In this document: positions 17,037 through 30,723 of the stretch, in pieces
Layout: every line of letters begins with the position of its first letter
Position numbering within the stretch: the first letter of the stretch is position 1
Origin: Rubrivivax sp.
GTDB taxonomy: Bacteria > Pseudomonadota > Gammaproteobacteria > Burkholderiales > Burkholderiaceae_C
Length of the DNA stretch: 64,000 nucleotides
Direction: 5' to 3'
NCBI GenBank assembly: GCA_020248915.1
Contig: JADCGP010000003.1
Location: 372,001-436,000 of the forward strand
Program-made: the position numbers and the translations under genes
The notes under the pieces: model-generated
The model's input: the letters and a program-made list of their open reading frames with translations, nothing else
Database searches by the model: none
Told to the model about the DNA's origin: nothing

Positions 17037-19474
17037 GCCGGGTGGCGGTCGGGGCCCGCGGCAGGGTGGGCAGCGACGGGGAGCGCGCGGCGCATGGCGT
17101 CGGCGCGGCCGCGCACGGCCGCGTTCCGGCCACGGTGCCTGCGACGCCTGGGCAGGTCGGGCAGGTCGGGCTGATCGGGCTGATCGGGCTGATCGGGCTG
17201 ATCGGGCTGATCAGGCTGATCAGGCTGCCGCGGCAGCCGTGGCAGCCGTGGCAGCCGTGGCAGCCGTGGCGCCGCCAGGCCGCCGCGGTGCTGGCGCTGC
17301 TGGCAATGCCGGGCGCCTGGACGGCCGCCGCGCAGCCGCTGCCGGTGGCGCCCGTGCGCGACGTGCCCGAGGTCTTCTTCGGCACCACGGTCCACGACCC
17401 CTATCGGGCGCTCGAGAACACCCGGTCGCCGGCGGTCGTGGCCTGGATGCGCGCCCACGGCGAGCGCGCGCGACGCACGCTGCAGGCCCTGCCGGCGCGC
17501 GCCGCACTGCGCGCTGCGCTCGACCACTACGACGCCGGCCCGCCAGCCCGGGTGGCATCGGTGGTGCGGCGGCCGCTCAGCGGCGGCGCGGTCGAGCGGC
17601 TGTTCTACCTGAAGCGCGGCGCGGGCGAGCCGCAGTTCCGGCTGATGCGGCGCGACGGTTTCGACGGCGCCGAGCAGCTCGTCTTCGATCCGGCGCGGCT
17701 CGATGGCCGTGGCCGCGCCCAGACGCACGCGATCAACTTCTTCGAGCCCTCGCCCGACGGCCGGCGCGTCGCGCTCGGCGTGTCCGCCGGCGGCAGCGAG
17801 GCCGCTTCGCTGTGGGTGATCGACGTCGAGCAGGGGCGGCGGCTGGGCATGCCGGTGTCGCGTGCCGACCAGGCCGCGCCGGCCTGGTCGGCCGACGGCA
17901 CCGAGCTGTGGTTCAACCGTCTGCAGCCTCCGCGCCGCGGCGCGCCGCCGGCCGAGCGCTACCTGCACAGCCAGCTCGTCGCCTTGCGACCGGGCGTCGA
18001 TGCGGCGCCCCGCCTCGTGCTGCGCGCCGGGCCGTCGGCCGCCGAGCGCGCCGCCGGCATGCCGGCGATCGACGCCCGCGAGTCGCCGGTGCTCGCGGTG
18101 CAGGCCGACGGCACCGTGTTGCTGCTGGCCATCGATGGCGTGGCCTCGGAGTTCGCCGCGTGGTGGAGCACGCTCGACGCGCTGCGCGCCGGCCGGCCGG
18201 CCTGGCGTCCGCTGGTGACGCGGGAGGACGGTGTGACCGCGCTGGCGCTGCAGGCAGGCCGCGTGTTCGCGCTGTCGCACCGCGGCGCGCCGCGCTACCG
18301 CCTGCTCGAGGGCCCGCTCGAGGGCTTCGCGGCGGGCACGGCGGCGGTGCGGGTCGCCGAGGGCGAGCGCGTGCTCGTGCAGATCGCGGCCGCAGCGGAC
18401 GCGCTGTACATCGAGGCGCGCGAGGGCAACGTCAAGCGGCTGCTGCGCCTGGCCTACGAAGGCGGGGCGCCGGTCGAGGTTGCGTTGCCGGTGGCGGGCG
18501 CCTTTGCGTTCGAGGCCGGCCACGCCGACGCGCGACTGCCCGGCGTGCTGCTCGACCTGCAGGGCTGGACGATGGCGCGCCGGATCTACGCCGTCGATGC
18601 GCAGGGGCGCGCGCGCGACACGGGCCTGCAGCCCGCGGGCCCCTTCGACGCCCCGGCGGGCCTGGCCACGACCGAGGTGATGGTGCCCAGCCACGACGGC
18701 GCGCGCGTGCCGCTGTCCGTCGTGCACCGCGCCGACGTGGTGCTCGACGGCACGAACCCGGTGCTGCTGGCGGGCTACGCCGCGTACGGCTACACCGAGG
18801 AGCCGGGCTTCAGCGCCAGCCGGCTGGCGTGGCTGGATGCCGGCGGGGTCTACGCGGTGGCCAACCCGCGCGGCAGCGGCGTGTTCGGGCGCGCGTGGCA
18901 CCTGGCGGGCAAGGAGGCCACCAAGCCCAACAGCTGGCGCGACCTGATCGCCTGTGCCGAGTGGCTGGTGGCGCAGCGCTGGACGCGGCCGGCGCGGCTG
19001 GCCATCGAGGGCGGCAGCGCCGGCGGGCTGCTGGTCGGCATGGCGATGACCGAGCGGCCCGACCTGTTCGCCGCCGTGCTGATCGACGTCGGCGCGCTCG
19101 ACATGGTGCGCGGCGAGCTCGAGCCGAGCGGGCCGCCCAACATCCCCGAGTTCGGCACGCGCACGAACGAGGCGGGCTTCCGGGCGCTTCTGGCGATGAG
19201 CGCCTACCACCAGGTCCGCGACGGCGTGCCCTATCCGGCGGTGCTGCTGACGCACGGCGTCAACGACCCGCGCGTGGCGGTGAGCAACAGCACCAAGATG
19301 GCGGCGCGGCTGATGGCGGCCAGCACGTCGGGCAGGCCGGTGTTGCTGCGGCTGGACTGGGCCGGCGGCCACGGCATCGGCGACACGCAGGCCCAGGTGC
19401 TGGACCAGCGCGCCGACGAGTTCGCGTTCCTGATGTGGCAGCTCGGGATGACGCCCCGCGCCGCGCCCCGCTGA
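17033..19474 (+). CDS. S9A prolyl oligopeptidase-family serine peptidase with repetitive N-terminus
   Basis: An 813-residue peptidase if GTG 17033 is used. The prolyl oligopeptidase fold starts at about residue 110 with DPYRALENT, followed by a seven-bladed propeller and an alpha/beta hydrolase domain. The triad is Ser 662 in GGSAGGLL, Asp 745 in NDPRV and His 780 in GGHGIGD. Before this, a stretch like AAAVLALLAMPGAWTAAAQ resembles a signal peptide h-region, giving a periplasmic enzyme. The N-terminal part is built from a 9-bp tandem array, so the real start is uncertain: GTG 17033 (coupled to DUF1330) or GTG 17135 are both possible. Expected substrates are short proline-containing peptides. 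Confidence 0.88.
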   Translation: MSRVAVGARGRVGSDGERAAHGVGAAAHGRVPATVPATPGQVGQVGLIGLIGLIGLIGLIRLIRLPRQPWQPWQPWQPWRRQAAAVLALLAMPGAWTAAAQPLPVAPVRDVPEVFFGTTVHDPYRALENTRSPAVVAWMRAHGERARRTLQALPARAALRAALDHYDAGPPARVASVVRRPLSGGAVERLFYLKRGAGEPQFRLMRRDGFDGAEQLVFDPARLDGRGRAQTHAINFFEPSPDGRRVALGVSAGGSEAASLWVIDVEQGRRLGMPVSRADQAAPAWSADGTELWFNRLQPPRRGAPPAERYLHSQLVALRPGVDAAPRLVLRAGPSAAERAAGMPAIDARESPVLAVQADGTVLLLAIDGVASEFAAWWSTLDALRAGRPAWRPLVTREDGVTALALQAGRVFALSHRGAPRYRLLEGPLEGFAAGTAAVRVAEGERVLVQIAAAADALYIEAREGNVKRLLRLAYEGGAPVEVALPVAGAFAFEAGHADARLPGVLLDLQGWTMARRIYAVDAQGRARDTGLQPAGPFDAPAGLATTEVMVPSHDGARVPLSVVHRADVVLDGTNPVLLAGYAAYGYTEEPGFSASRLAWLDAGGVYAVANPRGSGVFGRAWHLAGKEATKPNSWRDLIACAEWLVAQRWTRPARLAIEGGSAGGLLVGMAMTERPDLFAAVLIDVGALDMVRGELEPSGPPNIPEFGTRTNEAGFRALLAMSAYHQVRDGVPYPAVLLTHGVNDPRVAVSNSTKMAARLMAASTSGRPVLLRLDWAGGHGIGDTQAQVLDQRADEFAFLMWQLGMTPRAAPR
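17151..17267. repeat. 9-bp tandem array within the peptidase N-terminal coding region
   Basis: Thirteen consecutive 9-base units without slippage of phase: GGCAGGTCG x2, GGCTGATCG x4, GGCTGATCA x2, GGCTGCCGC, GGCAGCCGT x4. In the peptidase frame this reads as (GQV)2(GLI)4 then RLI-type units and (QPW)4. The graded unit variants suggest successive duplications and point changes within one array. Confidence 0.85.
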
Positions 19475-19489
19475 GCCTCGACCGGCGCC

Positions 19490-19780
19490 TCAGCGCACCT
19501 TGCCCAGCAGCGCCTGCATGTCCTCGAGCACGCCGTCGAGCTGCTGGCCGGCCGAGCCGTCGAGCTGGAGCCGCCCCAGCAGCTCCTGCTGCATGAAGCA
19601 CACCGTCATGCGCACGTAGGTGCTGTCCAGCGCCTTGCGCACGGCCGCCATCTGGCCGGCGATGTCCAGGCAGGGCTGCCCTTCCTCGATCATCCGCTGG
19701 ATGCCGCGCAGCTGGCCCTCGGCGCGCTTGAGCCGGTTGAGCAGGTCGGTGCGGGCTTTCGCATCCACGAGTTCAGACAT
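19490..19780 (-). CDS. CsoR/RcnR-family (DUF156) repressor with atypical cysteine pair
   Basis: A 96-residue all-helical DNA-binding protein of the family that includes CsoR, RcnR, FrmR and CstR. RLKRAEGQLRGIQRMIEEG is the family hallmark. Cys 37 is the conserved first ligand (QPCLDIAGQMAAVRKAL). The second cysteine is at position 61 (RMTVCFMQQE), 24 residues on; the CsoR His and Cys positions (25 and 29 residues on) are Phe and Glu. A copper-CsoR site is therefore absent, and a thiol or persulfide sensor is plausible. The ATG at 19780 follows AGGGAG. Same strand as the RND operon, 144 bases after the DUF2892 gene. Confidence 0.88.
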   Translation of the reverse strand: MSELVDAKARTDLLNRLKRAEGQLRGIQRMIEEGQPCLDIAGQMAAVRKALDSTYVRMTVCFMQQELLGRLQLDGSAGQQLDGVLEDMQALLGKVR

Positions 19781-19785
19781 CTCGA

Positions 19786-19834
19786 GACACTCCCTGTGCG
19801 GTTCGAGTGACCGTTCGAAGTTGTGCGGAGTGTC
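19786..19834 (-). promoter_or_regulatory. Inverted repeat in the repressor gene leader
   Basis: GACACTCC (19786-19793) and GGAGTGTC (19827-19834) are perfect 8-bp inverted arms 33 bases apart, with TGTGCGG repeated twice between them. The first arm overlaps the ribosome-binding site of the CsoR-family gene. Could be an operator pair or an mRNA hairpin that hides the ribosome-binding site. Confidence 0.4.
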
Positions 19835-19924
19835 CATCGTATGCGTCCGTCCCTGCGTGCACCAGGGTTGCCCGCCGCGGCCGGCCGGTCGCGGCGGTCG
19901 TGGCGAGGGCGCGCGGCAGCCCGG

Positions 19925-20137
19925 TCAGCGCGGGGCCGAGGGGACGCCCAGCCGCCCCAGCACCCACCCCAGCGGGCAGAAGCCGGTGAAGCCGTACTGC
20001 AGCAGGTTGGCGCCGACGAAGGCCGTGAACGCGAGCCACCACTGCGAGACGAACAGTGGGCTGCCGGGCACGCCCAGGGCCAGGGAGACGAGCACGAAGG
20101 TGCCGGCGAAGATGCGGATCAGTCGGTCGACGTTCAC
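19925..20137 (-). CDS. DUF2892 (YgaP-like) inner-membrane protein
   Basis: A 70-residue membrane protein with the DUF2892 pattern: NVDRLIRIFAG at the start, two helices (about residues 8-28 and 32-52) and the cysteine motif LLQYGFTGFCPLGWVLGRLG. Related domains are fused to rhodanese in YgaP, which suggests sulfur chemistry. The GTG start at 20137 overlaps the RND stop (GTGA), behind AAAGGAG. It is the third gene of the efflux operon; its role there is unknown. Confidence 0.88.
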   Translation of the reverse strand: MNVDRLIRIFAGTFVLVSLALGVPGSPLFVSQWWLAFTAFVGANLLQYGFTGFCPLGWVLGRLGVPSAPR

Positions 20138-23100
20138 GGGGAACTCCTTTCGGTGGGGGAAGGGGGCGCGCCCGCCGCGGGCGCCGGGACGCGGCGGCGC
20201 ATCGCGGCGTGGTAAAGGACGGGGATCACCACCAGCGTCAGCAGCGTGGACACGCCGATGCCGAACAGCAGCGAGATCGCCAGGCCGTTGAAGATTGGGT
20301 CGTCGAGGATGAAGACCGCGCCGGTCATCGCCGCCAGCGCGGTGAGGGCGATCGGCTGCGCGCGCACCGCGGCGGCGTCGATCACGGCCTGCTCGAAGGC
20401 CACGCCGCGCGCGACCTGCAGCCGCGTGAAGTCCACCAGCAGGATCGAGTTGCGCACGATGATCCCGGCCAGCGCGATCATCCCGATCATCGACGTGGCG
20501 GTGAAGGGGGCCCCGAGCAGCGCGTGCCCGGGCATCACGCCGATGATCGTCAGCGGGATCGGCGCCATGATCACCAGGGGCGTGAGGTAGCTGCGGAACT
20601 GCGCGACGACCAGCAGGTAGATCAGGACCAGACCCACGGCGTAGGCCGCGCCCATGTCACGGAAGGTCTCGTAGGTGACCTGCCACTCGCCGTCCCACTT
20701 CAGTGCGTAACCGGTGTAGGGGTTCGCGGGCTGGCGGATCCAGTACTCGCCGAGGGTGGTGCCCTCCAGCGCCGCGGCCTCCAGGCGCGGGCGGATGCCG
20801 AACAGGCCGTACAGCGGCGAGTCGGGCGTGCCCCGGGAGGACGGGCCGGCACCGACGTCGGCGAAGACATAGGTGACGTGCTGCAGGTCCTTCGTGTGGA
20901 GCGGCTTGTCGATCACGCCGCGCTCGACGCGCACGAGTTCGGACAGCGGCACGAGCCGGCCGGGGCCGGAGGAACCTTCGGGCACCGCGGCGCGCAGCGG
21001 CAGCGCCAGCAGCGCGTCGAGCCCGACCTGCGCCTCGCGCGGAAGCTGCAGCCGCACCGGCACCGGGTACTTGCTCTGGCCGTCGTGCAGCCAGGCGCTG
21101 TCCAGGCCCGCGAGCGCACCCTGCACGGTGGCGGCGATCGCGGCCACCGGGATGCCCAGCGCCTCGGCGCGCTGGCGGTTGACCCGCAGGAAGACGCGTG
21201 GCGCGTCGGCGCGCAGGCTGGTGTCGACCCCGGTGATGTCGGGCGTCGCGCGGAAGGCCTCGGCCACGCGGGCGGCGAGCTGCTGGCGGCCTGCCTCGTC
21301 GGGCCCGTAGATCTCCGCCACGATCGGGCTCATCACCGGGGGTCCGGGCGGCACCTCCACCACCTTCAGCGTGGCGTCGTGGCGCGCGGCGATCTTCTCC
21401 AGCTCCGGGCGCAGGCGTTGCGCGATCGCGTGGCTCTGCTCCTTGCGGTGCGCCTTGTCGGCCAGGTTGACCTGCAGGTCGCCCGTCTCGGCCTCGGACC
21501 TCAGGTCGTACTGGCGCACCAGGCCGTTGAACGTGATCGGGCTCGAGGTGCCGGCGTAGCCCTGGAGGTCCTTCACCTCGGGCTGCCGGGCGAGGAACGC
21601 CGACAACTCGTGCAGCGCGGCCGCGGTGTCCTCCAGCGGTGTGCCGGCGGGCATGTCGACGACGACCTGGAACTCGCTCTTGTTGTCGAAGGGCAGCATC
21701 TTCAGCACCACCCACTGCACCGCGGCCAGGCCCGCCGACAGCGCCATCGCCGCGACGACACCCGCCAGCAGCAGCCAGCGCTTTCGCGCGCTGGCCAGCA
21801 GCGGCGCGAGCAGCCGCGCGAACAGGCGCTGCAGCAGACCGGCCAGGCGCTGCGGCGCGGCGCCGCCTCCGGCGCCGTGCGCGGCGCCCGGACCTGCCGC
21901 GTGAGGGTCCTTCATCAGCCGCAGCGCCAGCCAGGGCGTGATCGTGAAGGCGATCAGCAGCGACAGTGCCATGCCCAGGCTCGAGTTGATCGGGATCGGG
22001 CTCATGTACGGCCCCATCAGGCCGCTGACGAAGGCCATCGGCAGCAGCGCGGCGATCACCGTCAGCGTGGCCAGGATCGTCGGGCCGCCCACCTCGTCGA
22101 CAGCGGCGGGGATGATCCGGGCGAGGCGCTCGCGGAGGTCGGAGGTCCGGCCCGCGCCGGCCGCTGCCGCATGGTCCCGGGCTGCCGCGTCCAGCGCCAG
22201 ATGACGATGGATGTTCTCGACCACGACGATGGCGTCGTCGACCAGGATGCCGATGGAGAAGATCAGCGCGAACAGGCTCACCCGGTTGAGCGTGAATCCC
22301 CAGGCCCAGCTCGCGAACAGCGTCGCCGTCAGCGTCAGCACGACCGCCGCACCGACGATGACGGCCTCGCGCCGGCCGAGCGCGAGGCCGACGAGCAGGA
22401 TCACGCTGCCGGTGGCGAAGGCGAGCTTCTGGATCAGCTTGCCCGCCTTGTCGGCCGCCGTCTGGCCGTAGTCGCGCGTGACGGTGGCCTCGACGCCGGG
22501 CGGGATCAGCACGTTGCGGAGTTGCTCGACCCGCTCGCGCGCGGCCCGCGAGACGTCCGCGGCGTTCTGGCCGGGCTTCTTGGTCAACGTGATCGTCACG
22601 GCCGGGTGGCTGCCGCCGGACGCGGCTGCGCCGGCCGCACTGCCGGGCGCGAACCACGCATGGCGGGTCGGTTGCGCCGCGCCGGCGCTCACCTCGGCCA
22701 CCTCGCGCAGGAACACCGGGCGTCCCTGGTGCACGCCGACCACCAGGTCGGCCACCTCGTCGGCCGAGCGCAGGAACTCGCCCGTCTCGACGGCGACGGC
22801 GCCGCCGCGGCCGGCGTCGATCACGGTGCCGGCGGGCAGGCCCTGGCTGGCCGCGGCCAGCGTCTGCTTCAGGCGCAGCAGGTCGACACCGCGCTCGCGC
22901 AGTCGCGAGGGGTCGAGCAGGACCTGCACCGCGCGGCCAGGGCCGCCGAGGGTCTGTACCGCGCGCGCGCCGCCCACGCGCTTGAGTTCGGCCTCCATCG
23001 AGTGGGCCACCCGCTCCAGCTCGGAGGCCGGCATGTCCTCGGGGCTCCACAGCGTGACGGCGAACACAGGCACGTCGTCGATGCCCTTGGGCTTGACGAT

Positions 23101-23583
23101 CGGGGCGAGCGTGCCGAGCTCGCGCGGCAGCCAGTCCTGGTTCGCGTTGAGCACGTCGTACAGCCGTACCAGCGCCTCGGTGCGCGGAACGCCGACCTGG
23201 AACTGCACCGTGAGCACCGCCAGGCCGGGCCGCGCGACCGAGTACGTGTGCTCGATGCCGGCGATCTGCGACAGAACCTGCTCGGCCGGCCGAGCCACCA
23301 TGTTCTGCACGTCGGCGCTCGCGGCGCCGGGGAAGGGGATCAGGACGTTGGCCATCGTCACGTTGATCTGCGGCTCCTCCTCGCGCGGCGTCACGAGCAC
23401 GGCGAACAGGCCCAGCAGCAGCACCACCAGTGCCAGCAGCGGGGTCAGCGCATGCGACTGGAAGACGGCGGCGAGGCGGCCCGACACGCCCAGCGACGCG
23501 CTGCCCGCGGCCGGGGCCGTGCTGGCGTCGGTGCCTTCGGTGCGGGCGGGCATGGCGGGTTCCTGCGAACGCGGGGCCGTCAT
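20134..23583 (-). CDS. RND-superfamily efflux pump, inner-membrane subunit
   Basis: A 1149-residue proton-driven exporter. A first transmembrane helix (about residues 45-65) precedes periplasmic sequence starting EEPQINVTMANVLIPFPGA. Two sets of helices surround two large periplasmic domains, as in AcrB. The TM4 proton-relay motif reads GILVDDAIVVVEN, with the Asp-Asp pair of drug/hydrophobe exporters rather than the heavy-metal pattern. A Gly/Ala-rich cytoplasmic segment near residue 560 is longer than usual. Start 23583 overlaps the adaptor stop by ATGA; the stop overlaps the DUF2892 GTG. No TolC-type gene is adjacent. Substrate unknown. Confidence 0.93.
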   Translation of the reverse strand: MTAPRSQEPAMPARTEGTDASTAPAAGSASLGVSGRLAAVFQSHALTPLLALVVLLLGLFAVLVTPREEEPQINVTMANVLIPFPGAASADVQNMVARPAEQVLSQIAGIEHTYSVARPGLAVLTVQFQVGVPRTEALVRLYDVLNANQDWLPRELGTLAPIVKPKGIDDVPVFAVTLWSPEDMPASELERVAHSMEAELKRVGGARAVQTLGGPGRAVQVLLDPSRLRERGVDLLRLKQTLAAASQGLPAGTVIDAGRGGAVAVETGEFLRSADEVADLVVGVHQGRPVFLREVAEVSAGAAQPTRHAWFAPGSAAGAAASGGSHPAVTITLTKKPGQNAADVSRAARERVEQLRNVLIPPGVEATVTRDYGQTAADKAGKLIQKLAFATGSVILLVGLALGRREAVIVGAAVVLTLTATLFASWAWGFTLNRVSLFALIFSIGILVDDAIVVVENIHRHLALDAAARDHAAAAGAGRTSDLRERLARIIPAAVDEVGGPTILATLTVIAALLPMAFVSGLMGPYMSPIPINSSLGMALSLLIAFTITPWLALRLMKDPHAAGPGAAHGAGGGAAPQRLAGLLQRLFARLLAPLLASARKRWLLLAGVVAAMALSAGLAAVQWVVLKMLPFDNKSEFQVVVDMPAGTPLEDTAAALHELSAFLARQPEVKDLQGYAGTSSPITFNGLVRQYDLRSEAETGDLQVNLADKAHRKEQSHAIAQRLRPELEKIAARHDATLKVVEVPPGPPVMSPIVAEIYGPDEAGRQQLAARVAEAFRATPDITGVDTSLRADAPRVFLRVNRQRAEALGIPVAAIAATVQGALAGLDSAWLHDGQSKYPVPVRLQLPREAQVGLDALLALPLRAAVPEGSSGPGRLVPLSELVRVERGVIDKPLHTKDLQHVTYVFADVGAGPSSRGTPDSPLYGLFGIRPRLEAAALEGTTLGEYWIRQPANPYTGYALKWDGEWQVTYETFRDMGAAYAVGLVLIYLLVVAQFRSYLTPLVIMAPIPLTIIGVMPGHALLGAPFTATSMIGMIALAGIIVRNSILLVDFTRLQVARGVAFEQAVIDAAAVRAQPIALTALAAMTGAVFILDDPIFNGLAISLLFGIGVSTLLTLVVIPVLYHAAMRRRVPAPAAGAPPSPTERSSP

Positions 23584-24704
23584 CGGACGGCGCCGGCGCC
23601 GAGCCCGGCGCGCACCGGGTCGAGCGCGATGCGCTCGCCGGCCTTCAGTCCGGCCACCACCTCGACCTGGGCGCCGTGGCGTGCGCCCAGTCGAACCGGC
23701 TTGAGCACGAACTGGTCGCCCTGCGCGGCATAGACCGCGGTCAGCTCGCCCCGGTGCAGCACGGCGGCCGCGGGGACGACCAGGCGCGCGGCCCCGGCCG
23801 GAGGCGCTGCGGCCGGGGCCTCGCCCGCAGCCGCTGCCACCGGGGCGGCTCCGGTGAAGCGAACGCGCACGGCCATGCCGGGGGACAGGCCGGCGCCGGC
23901 CGATGCCGGCAGCTCGAGCCGCCATTCCACCGTCTGGGCCACCGCATCGGCCCCGGGCAGCTCGGTCCGGCTCGCCGGCTCGATCCAGCGACCTTCGCTG
24001 CCGGCTCCTGCCGCCGCCGGCAGCAGCACCTCGACCCGGGCGGAGTGACGCGCCAGTGCCGACTGCGATGCCGGCACCTGCACCGATGCCCGCAGCCGGC
24101 CCGGGGCGTACAGCGTGGCGACAGGGCGCCCCGGCGCGGCCAGGTCGCCCGGCTCGACGTGGGTGGCCAGCACGACAGCGTCGAAGGGCGCCGTCACGCC
24201 GGCGAAGCTGCGCGCCAGCGCCGCCTGCGAACGAGCCGCCTGCGCCTGCGCAGCGCCGGCCTGTGCGGCCTGGAGCTGGGTCTCGGCGGTGTCCAGCGCT
24301 GCCTGGCTGACGAAGCCCTGGGTGCGCAGTTCGCGGGCGCGGGCGGCTGCCAGCCGCGCGTTGCGCAGCTCGGCCTCGGCCTGGGCCACGCCGGCATCGC
24401 CGCGGGCCAGTGCGGCCTGCACGTCGCGCTCGTCGATCCGGGCGATGGGCTGGCCGGCGCGCACGCGGTCGCCGGCCTTGACCAGCAGCGCCACCACGTT
24501 GCCCGGCACCTGGGCCGCGACGGTGCTCTGGCGCACCGCCTGCAGCGTGGCGTCGAACTCGGCCGTGCGGGCCGAGACGGCAGGGCCGACGACGACTGTC
24601 GGAATGGACGGGGGCGCAGCCGCGGGCCCGGCGGCCGGCTGGGCGCCGACGCCAGAGGCTAGAAGCAGGGGGAGTGCGACGGCGAAGAGGTGGCGATAGA
24701 ACAT
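23580..24704 (-). CDS. RND efflux periplasmic adaptor (membrane fusion protein)
   Basis: A 374-residue HlyD/AcrA-like adaptor. The signal peptide is about residues 1-21 (FAVALPLLLASGVGAQ). The lipoyl/barrel-sandwich half contains AQVPGNVVALLVKAGDRVRAGQPIARID. A long alpha hairpin follows, rich in Ala/Gln (EAELRNARLAAARARELR). The beta-barrel and membrane-proximal domains end in LKPVRLGARHGAQVEVVAGL. ATG 24704 was chosen over a TTG two codons upstream. First gene of the operon; its promoter region carries the GATACC repeats at 24721-24750. It pairs with the RND protein encoded next. Confidence 0.92.
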   Translation of the reverse strand: MFYRHLFAVALPLLLASGVGAQPAAGPAAAPPSIPTVVVGPAVSARTAEFDATLQAVRQSTVAAQVPGNVVALLVKAGDRVRAGQPIARIDERDVQAALARGDAGVAQAEAELRNARLAAARARELRTQGFVSQAALDTAETQLQAAQAGAAQAQAARSQAALARSFAGVTAPFDAVVLATHVEPGDLAAPGRPVATLYAPGRLRASVQVPASQSALARHSARVEVLLPAAAGAGSEGRWIEPASRTELPGADAVAQTVEWRLELPASAGAGLSPGMAVRVRFTGAAPVAAAAGEAPAAAPPAGAARLVVPAAAVLHRGELTAVYAAQGDQFVLKPVRLGARHGAQVEVVAGLKAGERIALDPVRAGLGAGAVR

Positions 24705-24720
24705 CGGCAACAGGCGACTA

Positions 24721-24750
24721 GATACCCATGTAGGTATCTTAGCTAATACC
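24721..24750 (-). promoter_or_regulatory. Nested inverted repeats (GATACC/GGTATC): candidate operator of the RND operon
   Basis: GATACC (24721-24726) and GGTATC (24733-24738) form a perfect 6-6-6 dyad. GGTAT (24733-24737) also pairs with ATACC (24746-24750). The site is 17 bases upstream of the adaptor ATG, in an AT-rich pocket likely to hold its promoter. The ATACC..GGTAT form resembles the operator shape reported for CsoR-family repressors, and such a repressor gene ends this gene run. Confidence 0.6.
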
Positions 24751-24851
24751 CGCTACCGTATCAAGGCCCCCGTCTCCCCGGGGTTCGCCGGCCGCTTCCG
24801 GCCGCTGCACCCGCCGGGCGGGCCGCGGCCGCCGCCCGCTGCGGCCGCCTG

Positions 24852-25337
24852 CTAGAACGGGATGTCGTCGTCCATGTCGTCGAAGCCGCCGGCGGGCTTG
24901 GCCGCGGGCTTGCCGGCCGGCGCCGGCCGCGCTGCCGGCGCCTGGCGCGGCGCCGCAGCGCCGCCGCCGTCGTCCATGCCGCCACCGCCGCCGGCGCCGC
25001 CTTCACGGCCGCCGAGCAGCTGCATCTGGTCGGCGATGACTTCGGTGGTGTACTTCTCGACGCCGTCCTTGTCGGTCCACTTGCGCGTCTTCAGGCGGCC
25101 CTCGACGTAGACCGGGCGCCCCTTCTTCAGGTACTCGCCGGCGATCTCGGCCAGCCGGTCGTAGAAGACGACGCGGTGCCACTCGGTCTCCTCCTGGCGC
25201 TCGCCGCTGGTCTTGTCCTTCCACTGGCGGCTGGTGGCGATGGTCACGTTGCAGATCGCCGCGCCGCTGGGCGCGTAGCGCACCTCGGGGTCGCGCCCGA
25301 GGTTGCCGATGAGGATGACTTTGTTGACCGAGGCCAT
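24852..25337 (-). CDS. ssb: Single-stranded DNA-binding protein
   Basis: A 161-residue SSB. The OB fold occupies residues 1 to about 108, with [38 protein letters not shown] and [17 protein letters not shown] Gly/Ala/Pro-rich linker follows, then the acidic tip DDMDDDIPF that recruits repair proteins. The ATG at 25337 follows CCAAGGGAG. Divergent from recQ, with a 169-base shared upstream region; SSB tips bind RecQ, so the adjacency is functionally sensible. Confidence 0.96.
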   Translation of the reverse strand: MASVNKVILIGNLGRDPEVRYAPSGAAICNVTIATSRQWKDKTSGERQEETEWHRVVFYDRLAEIAGEYLKKGRPVYVEGRLKTRKWTDKDGVEKYTTEVIADQMQLLGGREGGAGGGGGMDDGGGAAAPRQAPAARPAPAGKPAAKPAGGFDDMDDDIPF

Positions 25338-25506
25338 GGGCGGCTCCCTTGGTGCAGTGGCGTGGAGGATGCGAAGGATTATCCGCCGCGCCCCGCGCGG
25401 CCGGACTCCCTCGGCGGGCCCACCCCGGCGAGGGCCCCCGGGGGGCGGCGGCCCGCGGCGGCAGCGCCCGGCGCGCTTGCTCGCGTAGCATCCGCCGCGC
25501 CTCCCC

Positions 25507-27498
<1,992 letters not shown>

Positions 27499-27590
27499 GC
27501 GCCCTGGGCCGCCCTGGGCGCAGGCTCCGCCGCTGGCTATGATGGCCGGTTGCCCGCGCGGCGCCCAGCCGTCCGCCGGCCGCGACCGCC

Positions 27591-30563
<2,973 letters not shown>

Positions 30564-30723
30564 GGGGGGGGGTAAGGCGGTACGCGCGTCTTGTTCCCGC
30601 GGCAAATTGATCGAACTTAGCGAAGCTTTCTGCGCGCGGTAAGCTCGGTAAGGTCCCTAAACTCGCTCTAAACGCGCCTGGACTGCACCATGCTCCGTCA
30701 CAGTTCCCGCGCCGATCTGCGCG

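Noticed and set aside
17151..17267. CRISPR-like array
   Set aside because: Units are 9 bases, contiguous and without spacers; it is a tandem repeat in coding DNA.
15143..19372. Very long open frame on the minus strand across deoA and the S9 peptidase
   Set aside because: It is antisense to genes with clear motifs; its translation is Arg/Gly/His-rich without domains. Such frames arise from strong third-position GC bias.
20056..23733. Long plus-strand open frame opposite the RND gene
   Set aside because: It is a mirror of the RND coding strand; the product is low-complexity His/Arg/Gln-rich with no recognisable domain.
19490..24704. Copper or silver (Cus-type) efflux system controlled by a copper CsoR
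   Set aside because: The repressor lacks the His and second Cys of the copper site, and the RND TM4 motif has the drug-type Asp-Asp pair.
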